A stretch of DNA of 64,000 nucleotides, taken from assembly GCA_017456285.1 (NCBI GenBank), contig JAFTJQ010000029.1:1-64000 (forward strand), in the 5' to 3' direction. The translations under genes were made by a program, and so were the position numbers. The first letter of the stretch is position 1; every line of letters starts with the position of its first letter. Below, one piece after another: positions 53,480 through 61,140 of the stretch. The notes under the pieces are model-generated. The model did no database searches. It saw only the letters and a list, made by a program, of their open reading frames with translations, and had not been told where the DNA came from. Origin of the DNA: Lentisphaeria bacterium (lineage in GTDB: Bacteria; Verrucomicrobiota; Lentisphaeria; Victivallales; Victivallaceae).

Positions 53480-54201
53480 TAATCATTGGGAGTAATAGTC
53501 CAAAAACCCCTTGCCTCCGCCTCTGATTCATAAGGCAGCACAAATCTGGTCATCTGTACACTGCCGTCAATCATATTCAGAGGACATTTGCCATTATGAT
53601 TGTTGGCAACATATTTCAAATTTTGTTTATCCGCACCGGAAGTAACTAAAACCATACCCGGATGCACATAATCATTAACCGACTCAATTAATTGCATCGT
53701 TCCTGCCGGATCTTTAATCTCCGATTCATTACGGCTGTAGGCAGAACTAAGTGCTCCGACCCAAGTTCCGCTGACACCATAACCTTTTTGCCAAGTAAAA
53801 TGTTTTGCAGCCAAATTAACGCCGTAATGTGTTAAAAATCCCATTGACCGCAAGTCTTTGGGCAGATGCGGACACGCAAGATTATTCAATGGGTGATTCA
53901 TATTCTTCTCGGCGAAATAAGTCTTTTCCTGACCGAAATAAGATGCAATATACATCATCCATGTTGAGCGTGGTCCATTATACCCGCCATGTCTGCTCGG
54001 TACAAAATAACCATTATAATCTGCCCGATATTCTGCAAAGTGGGCAGATAAAATTTTTAAATTATTTTGACATATAATATCTGCTGAACTCTCTTTGGCA
54101 TCCGCAAAAACCGTCGGAAGAATCATAGCAGAAATTATAATAATCACAAAAATTACCATTAATTCTGTCAAATTAAAATATTTTTTATCTATTTTTTTCA
54201 T
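53479..54201 (-). CDS. Pseudopilin-like H-X9-DG protein, divergent leader
   Basis: 240 residues from the ATG at 54201 (MKKIDKKYFNLTEL). The pilin-type helix is present but unusual: FNLTELMVIFVIIIISAMILP keeps the Glu at +5 yet has Thr at +3 and lacks the common [10 protein letters not shown]. The H-X9-DG motif is retained (H-NGKCPLNMI-DG). A Cys-Pro-His segment (LACPHLP) matches the one in other family members. It is located between a typical pseudopilin gene and a LamG hydrolase gene, all on one strand. Confidence 0.78.
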   Translation of the reverse strand: MKKIDKKYFNLTELMVIFVIIIISAMILPTVFADAKESSADIICQNNLKILSAHFAEYRADYNGYFVPSRHGGYNGPRSTWMMYIASYFGQEKTYFAEKNMNHPLNNLACPHLPKDLRSMGFLTHYGVNLAAKHFTWQKGYGVSGTWVGALSSAYSRNESEIKDPAGTMQLIESVNDYVHPGMVLVTSGADKQNLKYVANNHNGKCPLNMIDGSVQMTRFVLPYESEAEARGFWTITPND

Positions 54202-54250
54202 AGGTATTTCCAAATTCAATTGTTTTTATGACATTATTCCCCTGCTCCCC

Positions 54251-54273
54251 CTCGCAAACATGCAAGGGGGAGA
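54251..54273 (-). other. Hairpin between two pseudopilin genes
   Basis: CTCCCCCT-TGC paired with GCG-AGGGGGAG, an 8-bp G/C stem plus inner pairs, 35 bases after the stop of the 54308 gene. It lacks a T run on the minus strand, so it may be a partial stop or an RNA-processing or stability element that sets unequal expression of the two genes. Confidence 0.5.
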
Positions 54274-54307
54274 AAATTTTTATCTTAAAAATATGTATTA
54301 TTATAAA

Positions 54308-55051
54308 TTAATTAACTTTTACGCCGGTAGAGTCAACAATATCACTCGCCGCCATACCGGATTCTGTCCACATATCTTCAATTTCTGTTTCAGTTTTTGC
54401 ACCGGCAGACCCGTCAGCAAATGCCATATTCGCTCTGTCGGAATGACGAACTGCAACATAAGTTTTTTGTCCGGAACCGATAAGAGCCCAATTTTTGCCC
54501 TTTCTGGCATCTTCCTGCGCACAATAATTATCTGATAAAATTGCAAAATTAGAACTATTATCAATCACTTTGGTATTGTATCCCCACAAAGTAGCACCGG
54601 CAATCGGATTGGCAGTGACTTTAGCTTTATGAGAATTTGCCATAGAATTTACTGCAAATTCGCCATAGGTAAGAGAATAATTATATTTATTTCCTCCTCT
54701 GTCATAAGGACTGCCGTCATGGGCAGACGGACATGACATAAGTTTTCCATTATCTGCGATATAGCCCAAACCTGCCATAAAAGAACCCCATGGGCCCCAA
54801 TAATTAAAAGTATAAGAAGTTTTATAAGTACCGTTTTTTAATTGATGGTCATTATAGGTAGCCATAATACCATTATGGTCATCGGCATACATAAAAAGTC
54901 CTAATCCGCATTGTTTCAAATTGTTTACACAAGAAATTGCGCGGGCTTTTTCACGAGCCTTGTTAAGTGCAGGCAATAACATACCAGCTAAAATTGCGAT
55001 AATTGCGATTACAACCAAAAGTTCGATTAATGTAAAATTAAATTTTTTCAT
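54308..55051 (-). CDS. Prepilin-type cleavage/methylation protein with H-X9-DG motif
   Basis: 247 residues from the ATG at 55051, picked because GAGGTG lies six bases upstream; an in-frame start four codons earlier is less likely. Leader MKKFN, then [32 protein letters not shown], almost identical in this part to the 16135 protein. [12 protein letters not shown] near 213-224 is the H-X9-DG motif. The rest ([18 protein letters not shown]) follows the usual family layout. It is the first gene of a transcript running on to the LamG and GH38 genes, downstream of an AraC regulator. Confidence 0.87.
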   Translation of the reverse strand: MKKFNFTLIELLVVIAIIAILAGMLLPALNKAREKARAISCVNNLKQCGLGLFMYADDHNGIMATYNDHQLKNGTYKTSYTFNYWGPWGSFMAGLGYIADNGKLMSCPSAHDGSPYDRGGNKYNYSLTYGEFAVNSMANSHKAKVTANPIAGATLWGYNTKVIDNSSNFAILSDNYCAQEDARKGKNWALIGSGQKTYVAVRHSDRANMAFADGSAGAKTETEIEDMWTESGMAASDIVDSTGVKVN

Positions 55052-55228
55052 TTTGCACCTCATTTTTTTGTTAAAAGTAAGTTTATTGTTGAATTTAACC
55101 TTTTTTATTCTCCGAAAAACTAAAAATTTTTCCGCCGTTAAAAAATAATTTTATTCACCTCCTTTACTAATTAAAATTAATTTTCAGCTGAATCTGATAA
55201 AAAGATCCACCCGCATGTTCTCTAAATT

Positions 55229-55256
55229 AATATAATCTGTATTTTTTTTATCACAA
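55229..55256 (-). promoter_or_regulatory. Candidate promoter of the pseudopilin-glycosidase transcript
   Basis: On the minus strand TTGTGA (55256-55251), 16-bp spacer, TATATT (55234-55229). The leader is long (about 170 bases) and contains an AAAGGAGGTGA element at 55155-55165 that is not followed by a start codon. Confidence 0.5.
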
Positions 55257-55324
55257 TATTTATCATTATCACTTTTTTGCGGCAAAAAATATCTTTTTTT
55301 TGATACTGTATTTAATATTTATGT

Positions 55325-56209
55325 TTAAGGTTTATGTTTATTGAAACCTATAACTACATTATCCAATTTTTCTTTTAATTTTTTTTGCTTTTCAAGTGGG
55401 CTTCTGTAAAATTCCATAGGAGTAATTCCTACAATTTTTTTAAAACTTGACGAAAAATAACTGTGATTGCTCCATCCGCTCAAATTCGCCACATCTCCAA
55501 CCGCAGTATAGCCGTCGATCAATAATTCGCATGCTGTCTGCAATCTCACAAAAATTAAATATCTTTGAGCAGATGTTCCGGTATTTTTCACAAAAAGTTT
55601 AGATACATAATATGGACTTATTCCTAAATACTGTGCAATATCCGACACTGAAAATTCAGTTCTTCTCAAATTCTCCATTAAGTATGCCCATGCCTGTTCA
55701 AAAGTATGTCCTTTCCGTGGCGGCGGCACACCCCATTTTTCGCTGAATATATCGATTAAATGCATCACTACTGCTTTTACATAATAACATAAAAAAGAAT
55801 CAGGCATTTTATTCTTTTTCAAAGTGACTAAAAGCTGAAACACTCTGCTTAATATATCAAATTTAGGGTCATTATCCCGTAAATCGACAACATTATGATT
55901 ATAAAAAACACCTTGTAAATATCCGGAACGTAACTGCAACATGAAACTCTTATCATATACTTGCGAAGCCACAGGAGCATGTTTGCAAGTCGGAGCAACC
56001 AAAATAAATTTTTCAAAACGCTCCTTCTCATACCGTCGAATCAAACGCATTTCCCAATATGAGTGACAATGGTCGCCATTATCAGCATCTTGATCAAAGA
56101 TTTCAATATTTGTCGGGTTTTCCATAAATTTCTGCAACAAAATCAATAGTTCATTTCGCAATAATTCAGATTGCCCTTCTTCTAAAATAGCATAACTTTG
56201 TTTCTGCAT
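55325..56209 (-). CDS. AraC family transcriptional regulator
   Basis: 294 residues. The C-terminal double helix-turn-helix (about 190-285) is clear: FSVSDIAQYLGISPYYVSKLFVKNTG, then VGDVANLSGWSNHSYFSSSFKKIVGITPMEFYR. The N-terminal part (about 30-170) is a cupin-like sensing region (DNGDHCHSYWEMRLI contains the usual His/Glu positions). It precedes the pseudopilin and glycosidase genes on the same strand and probably activates them in response to a glycan fragment (inference). Confidence 0.87.
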   Translation of the reverse strand: MQKQSYAILEEGQSELLRNELLILLQKFMENPTNIEIFDQDADNGDHCHSYWEMRLIRRYEKERFEKFILVAPTCKHAPVASQVYDKSFMLQLRSGYLQGVFYNHNVVDLRDNDPKFDILSRVFQLLVTLKKNKMPDSFLCYYVKAVVMHLIDIFSEKWGVPPPRKGHTFEQAWAYLMENLRRTEFSVSDIAQYLGISPYYVSKLFVKNTGTSAQRYLIFVRLQTACELLIDGYTAVGDVANLSGWSNHSYFSSSFKKIVGITPMEFYRSPLEKQKKLKEKLDNVVIGFNKHKP

Positions 56210-56247
56210 CCAAACATCCTTTTTTCAAAAATTTATTTATACTAATA

Positions 56248-56276
56248 ATTATACAATATAATTTATAAAATAACAA
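56248..56276 (-). promoter_or_regulatory. araC-type gene promoter
   Basis: On the minus strand TTGTTA (56276-56271), 17-bp spacer, TATAAT (56253-56248), about 40 bases before the start codon. Confidence 0.6.
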
Positions 56277-56385
56277 TAATACAAATTATCAGATTATTGT
56301 GACAAAATTTGTTATTTTTTTGCACTCTATTATAGTTTAAAAAAAATAAATTTACAAGTAAAATCCAATATTATCCTTATTATAA

Positions 56386-56904
56386 GCAGAGATAACCTTT
56401 CGTACAGCTGCTGCGGAAAGTATCATCAAGGCAATGTCTGAAAAATTTCCTGAACTTTATATAGGAGCGGGAACCGTACTTAATACCGACGACTTAAAAC
56501 GAGCATTTGATGCAGGGGCAAAATTTGCTGTCGCGCCTGGATTTAACCCAACTGTTGTAAAATCTACTATTGAAAATAGCTATTCGTTTGCTCCCGGCAT
56601 TTGCACTCCAAGTGAAGTGGAACAGGCATATGAACTATGATGCAAGTTTCTGAAATTTTTTCCAGCAGAAGCTGCTGGTGGAATTTCAATGTTGAAATCT
56701 ATCATTGCACCGTATAAACATTTAGGGATAAGATTTATGCCTACTGGTAGTGTTTCTGAAGCGAATGCCAATGATTATCTTTCCATTCCTGAAGTTGCTG
56801 CCGTGGGTGGTACTTGGCTTGGAAAACCCACTGACATTGTTGAAGAAAAATGGGATGCGATTAGAGAAAAAGTCAGGCAGGCTGTTTTTAACTCCAGAAA
56901 GTGA
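56386..56904 (+). pseudogene. eda: Broken KDPG/KHG aldolase gene
   Basis: Remnant of 2-keto-3-deoxy-6-phosphogluconate aldolase. Homology begins abruptly at AEITFRTAAAES (56386), just after an in-frame TAA, so about 40 N-terminal residues and the start are missing. One further in-frame TGA at 56638-56640 replaces a Gly codon (GGA expected) before CKFLKFFPAEAAGG. After it the frame continues intact to 56904, including the Schiff-base Lys region KFFPAEA and MPTGSVSEANANDYL. No frameshift is needed, so decay is recent. The enzyme would complete the pathway begun by UxuA. Confidence 0.85.
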
Positions 56905-56958
56905 TCTTCTGATATACACTTGTCCCAAAAGTTTTTTGAGTTTATCTTAGAAAAACAT

Positions 56959-56999
56959 ATGCCACCACGAGGAGCAATTCCTGGGTGGCATAATTTTAT
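56959..56999. terminator. Terminator between the aldolase remnant and the SSS gene
   Basis: ATGCCACC (56959-56966) pairs with GGTGGCAT (56984-56991) around an inner AGGA/TCCT pair. AATTTTATTATTTT follows on the plus strand, and ATGTTTTTC on the minus strand. Confidence 0.75.
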
Positions 57000-57032
57000 T
57001 ATTTTAGCTTCAGCAGAAAGTCTGATAAGTGA

Positions 57033-58718
57033 TTACTTGCTTGAAACCTTCTGGACAGTCGGATATTTTGGTTTCCCTTCGGAAAACACCGAGAAGTCAG
57101 CAAAACTCGCATAGATAAGAGCAACTATCACCAACAAACCGATGGAAACCGGTGTTAAATATTTCCAAGGTGTGAGATCGGTGACCTTTGCATCCTTTTC
57201 TTCATAAGGAACAGCCATCGGTGCAACTCTTCCCCAAATTGCCATAGTTGCCAACATAAGCACAAAGACACATGCAACAAAATGGAACTGTCCAATCTCA
57301 TTTACCAATCCATTGAATGGAGGAACAAAGTAGCCGATCGCAATAATAACGATACCGGATATCAAGGTTGTTTTTGCCGCAATGGCAGGAACTTTTTTAG
57401 TAATCATTCCCATAAATACAACTGCAAGAAGCGGTATAAAAGTCAGTCCATTCATGCTTTGCAGATAACCGAAAATACTTCCAGCTTTCATTAACATAGG
57501 AGCAATTACAATTGAAGCAATAGTAACAATCAAACCAAAGTATTGTCCTGTTTTGACCACTTTTTTGTCATCTGCAGCCGGATTTATCCACGATCTGTAT
57601 ACATTGAGAGAAAAAAGTGTGCAAACACTATTGAGCACGGAATTGAAACTGGAGAGAATTGCACCCAAAAGAACCGCTGCAAAGAACCCTTTTAACGGAG
57701 CAGGCAAGACCATGTTTACCAAAGATCCATACGCCTTGTCAGATACAGCCAAACCAGTGTTTGAATCAATTGGAATCGCCAACTTTCCTTCCATGTAGAG
57801 AATTGCAGCAATCATGCCGGGAATGACAAGATAAAGTGGCCCGATCAGCTTTAACAAACCAGTGAGCAATATGCCTTTTTGTCCTTCTGCCAAGGATTTT
57901 GCACCCAAGGTACGCTGAATGATTTGTTGATTGGTACACCAATAAAACACATTTATCAAAAATATACCGGTAAACAAGGCAAAAAATGGAGCCTCACTGT
58001 CATTTGCTCCAATTGAGTTAATACGATTGCCCCCAGCTTCAATGAATTTGTCAACATCCTGCATAAAGGAACCAGGGGAAATTGCATCAAAAGCGAGCCA
58101 CGCAATCAACAATCCGCCAACCAGCAACCCGATACCATTGAGCGTATCTGAAACAGCACATGATCTGAGACCACCAAACAAAGCATAACAAGAGCCGATT
58201 ACAGCCACAGCAGTAACAAGAATATAAAGCTGCGTCACCTCACTTTGGACTCCCAGAACTGGTCCCAGATTGAGAATATCAATCATGCCGCGAGCGCCGG
58301 TGTAGAGAATAATTGGCAACAAAAACAGTATGTAAGTAAGCAAAAATATCAGGTTACAAATTCCACCAGTAACCCCATCAAATCTTAACTTCAGATATTC
58401 CGGAACAGTTGTTACGCCAGTTTTGAGAAATTTTGGAAGAAACCACATCGCCATGAGAACCAAAGCCGCAACAGCTACAACTTCCCATGCCATAACGCTC
58501 ATACCTTCTTTAAATGCAGACCCATTCAACCCAACCATCTGTTCCGTCGAAAGATTTGTTAACAACAAAGATCCGGCGATTACCGGGTATGTCAAACTTC
58601 TGCCAGCAAGGAAAAAACCATCTTGAGATGTTGTTTCCCGTTTTCGTACAATCAGCCAGGTTCCAAACGCTACTAAGGCTGTGAAGAAAAGGAACGATAT
58701 AATAGTAATTGCAAACAT
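57033..58718 (-). CDS. Sodium:solute symporter (SSS family)
   Basis: 561 residues with about 14 membrane helices. The start is ATG 58718, which has AAAGGAG just upstream; the longer frame is unlikely. SGLT-like marks: RSLTYPVIAGSLLLTNLSTEQMVGLNGSAF (sodium-site helix 1 region), PEYLKLRFDG near 106, WCTNQQIIQRTLGAKSLAEGQKG near 265 and AALLGAILSSFNSVLNS near 345. Such carriers import sugars, sialic acid or uronates with sodium. The adjacent aldolase remnant and GH50-like and heparinase-like genes suggest a sugar or uronate substrate. Confidence 0.9.
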   Translation of the reverse strand: MFAITIISFLFFTALVAFGTWLIVRKRETTSQDGFFLAGRSLTYPVIAGSLLLTNLSTEQMVGLNGSAFKEGMSVMAWEVVAVAALVLMAMWFLPKFLKTGVTTVPEYLKLRFDGVTGGICNLIFLLTYILFLLPIILYTGARGMIDILNLGPVLGVQSEVTQLYILVTAVAVIGSCYALFGGLRSCAVSDTLNGIGLLVGGLLIAWLAFDAISPGSFMQDVDKFIEAGGNRINSIGANDSEAPFFALFTGIFLINVFYWCTNQQIIQRTLGAKSLAEGQKGILLTGLLKLIGPLYLVIPGMIAAILYMEGKLAIPIDSNTGLAVSDKAYGSLVNMVLPAPLKGFFAAVLLGAILSSFNSVLNSVCTLFSLNVYRSWINPAADDKKVVKTGQYFGLIVTIASIVIAPMLMKAGSIFGYLQSMNGLTFIPLLAVVFMGMITKKVPAIAAKTTLISGIVIIAIGYFVPPFNGLVNEIGQFHFVACVFVLMLATMAIWGRVAPMAVPYEEKDAKVTDLTPWKYLTPVSIGLLVIVALIYASFADFSVFSEGKPKYPTVQKVSSK

Positions 58719-58919
58719 GATAGGCTCCTTTCGTTGCAATAAATACACTAACCCATTATAATCTATCACATGCAAATCTATTTTTCAATGCTAAAATGAT
58801 TTTTTTTGTCATTATTTATGTGTTTATCATTCGCTATGGCAATTGTCATTGACATCCAATCAAAAAAAATAAATGTTGTTTTTTTGCGCTTGTCTTTATA
58901 TTCCAGTTTTACCCAAAAC

Positions 58920-58971
58920 ATAAAAAGCACAACTTTGCAGGATAAAAATTACAAATCCATGCAAAGTTGTG
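58920..58971 (-). terminator. Terminator of the GH50-like gene
   Basis: CACAACTTTGCA (58928-58939) pairs perfectly with 58960-58971. On the minus strand CTTTTTATGTTTT follows. Confidence 0.75.
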
Positions 58972-59004
58972 TATACGGCAATTTTCCTTTAACAATTAAA
59001 TATA

Positions 59005-61116
59005 TTATTTTGATTTAGAACGATATAAATACATATCTTCACTGACTTTTCTAAATGCTTCAATCACTTCTATGTACGGAGTATCGGCAATATCCACCAA
59101 ACCACACTGGATATTTTCATCGTCTGGAGTTCTGCCAGTAGTTGGCTGGTCGCTGTACTTAAAGTAATGAACTCCGACAATCTGCGGATTGACCAAAGCA
59201 CTTCTTACATACCGGTCAATCGCTCTGGCTCGGTCTTTCTGGTCAGCGGCAAACTGCAAACCGCCGTGAGCCGGACCATTATTAGTTGTGCCGTAATGCC
59301 ATTCGCCGATGATGACAGGACAATCAGCTCCGTCAGGCAAAGCAAATTGGGCGACCTGTGAAGCATAACGGTTAAAACTTACTCCATCGACATAACGGGC
59401 AGCAGTTTTAATAACTTTTACGTTCCAGTCATTGAATCGGCAGCCGAAATACAGTTTACCGGGGGCGTATGTATTAATCGCATTTTTGCAAACCTTGAAG
59501 TAAGTTTCAACAATTACCTGATTAAACTCTTCTAAATCAACCTTTGCCTTAGCGGCATCAACCGGAGCTGCAGCAGTATTCAAGAAATCTTCCCAAGATT
59601 TATAAGAACTGCCCCAAACTTTATTAAGTTCTTCGATTTTGGTATATTTTTTCTTATAATATTCAGTCATAGCCTGTTTTGCGGGCTGTTTAGCAGTAGA
59701 ACGAATTGCACCCTCTGCAAGGAAAGTATCAGTTTTGCCCCAAGAGAGTTCATTATCAATAAAGTAACCGATACAGTATTCATCTTGGGTAGTATTTTTT
59801 TGCCAACCCTGCAAGGCATCACGAATACCTTTTTCAAAGTTCGGGTCAAAAATATCCGGGAATTTCTGCCAGCCGATCTGCTTGCAGCCCTCGATGACAT
59901 TATAGAATTTAGCGAACTTCACCGCAGAAATATAGGGATGGTGAAATTCTTCATTCAAAATATCTGGGTGCACCCAGTTTCCATTAGTATTGAAACCCCA
60001 GCTTGAAAGGCGTTTTTGTGAACGTTTAACAAATTCAGTATGATAATTTTCGCCATATTTTCTAATCAAGTTAGCCCAGTAGAAGGTAAATTGCTTGAGG
60101 TTCTCGCCTTTGCCTTTGTAGAAGCCATAGCGAGGACCATTTCTATGGGTATAAGCCACTGCCAATGGAGAATCCGCTGCTGGCAATTCTTCAAAATAAT
60201 TTTCACGGAAAGCAATACCGGTAGCTTCATTATTATCATAATCAATGGTATTAACGCCGAGAGACCAAAAGAGTTTGCCCTCTGGGTCAACAAAGAACCA
60301 TTTACCTTTGTATTTTACCTTGCCCCAACCATTAGTTTTGAAAGTCGGTCCGCTTTTCCAACCGCCGAATCGGGTACGGTCTTTTACGCAAGGATAAGCA
60401 GCAAGGGCTTTATCCTCTTCCAATTTTTTCTTTTGCAAATCAACATCAGAGTGGATTTTATTTTTCCAATCAGCGTGCTTGTACTGACCGTATTTATCAA
60501 TAAAGGGATAGAAAGTATCCTTGCTTAATAATGCAGAATTAAGCGGTTTCGGCGGCTCTAAAAGTTTGAAGTCTGAAAGAATAATTCTTCTCTCTGCATC
60601 CACAGGAGTTGTCCAAACACGAATTTCAGCAACCCGGTCTGTAACAATATTAAATCTTCCCTTTGAGAAACCGTCAAAATTATGCTGCATTCCCTGCGGC
60701 TCAAATCCAAGAGAAGCAATTCTACCATAGCGAGTACGGAAAATTGCAGTTTCATAAGGTTTCAAGGCAATCATCGAATAAACGCCCTTGCCGACATCTG
60801 TTCCTTGTTTATTCAGATTAAAAATTTCGACGCGAACATGAGTAAAAATATTGCTCTTATTCTCAACTTTAAACGAAAGAACTGAACCTTTTGAAAGGTC
60901 AAAAAATTTAGTTTTCAAGGGCAGAATTCTTACACCCTGATAACCGGTACCATTTTTTACCAAAGTCATATCAATTTTGTTATTTGCGACATTAATTTTG
61001 GTATTATTATCAAATGTCCAAACCCTGACTTCATCTCTTGATGCATTAAAAAGTTTTTCTTCTCCGAAGAGAGCAGTTAAAATACTGCAAAGTGCCAAAA
61101 TTATTAATTTTTTCAT
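59005..61116 (-). CDS. GH50-like glycoside hydrolase (agarase-type), secreted
   Basis: 703 residues with a Sec signal (MKKLIILALCSILTALFG). An N-terminal beta-sandwich (about 20-190) is followed by a TIM barrel. WFFVDPEGKLFWSLGVNT at about 273-290, YIGYFIDNELSWG-type segment at about 450-460 (Glu456 as likely acid/base) and IIGEWHYGTTNNGPAHGGLQF near 602-622 (Glu605 as likely nucleophile) match the GH50 beta-agarase pattern. Known GH50 enzymes cleave agarose or related galactans; a gut or sediment homologue may act on another beta-linked polymer. It follows the heparinase-like gene by 24 bases. Confidence 0.7.
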   Translation of the reverse strand: MKKLIILALCSILTALFGEEKLFNASRDEVRVWTFDNNTKINVANNKIDMTLVKNGTGYQGVRILPLKTKFFDLSKGSVLSFKVENKSNIFTHVRVEIFNLNKQGTDVGKGVYSMIALKPYETAIFRTRYGRIASLGFEPQGMQHNFDGFSKGRFNIVTDRVAEIRVWTTPVDAERRIILSDFKLLEPPKPLNSALLSKDTFYPFIDKYGQYKHADWKNKIHSDVDLQKKKLEEDKALAAYPCVKDRTRFGGWKSGPTFKTNGWGKVKYKGKWFFVDPEGKLFWSLGVNTIDYDNNEATGIAFRENYFEELPAADSPLAVAYTHRNGPRYGFYKGKGENLKQFTFYWANLIRKYGENYHTEFVKRSQKRLSSWGFNTNGNWVHPDILNEEFHHPYISAVKFAKFYNVIEGCKQIGWQKFPDIFDPNFEKGIRDALQGWQKNTTQDEYCIGYFIDNELSWGKTDTFLAEGAIRSTAKQPAKQAMTEYYKKKYTKIEELNKVWGSSYKSWEDFLNTAAAPVDAAKAKVDLEEFNQVIVETYFKVCKNAINTYAPGKLYFGCRFNDWNVKVIKTAARYVDGVSFNRYASQVAQFALPDGADCPVIIGEWHYGTTNNGPAHGGLQFAADQKDRARAIDRYVRSALVNPQIVGVHYFKYSDQPTTGRTPDDENIQCGLVDIADTPYIEVIEAFRKVSEDMYLYRSKSK

Positions 61117-61140
61117 GTTTTAGTTTTTTCCTTTCGTTGG

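Noticed and set aside
56638..56640. TGA in the aldolase remnant as a selenocysteine codon
   Set aside because: The family has Gly here, no SECIS-like hairpin is obvious, and the N-terminus is missing as well.
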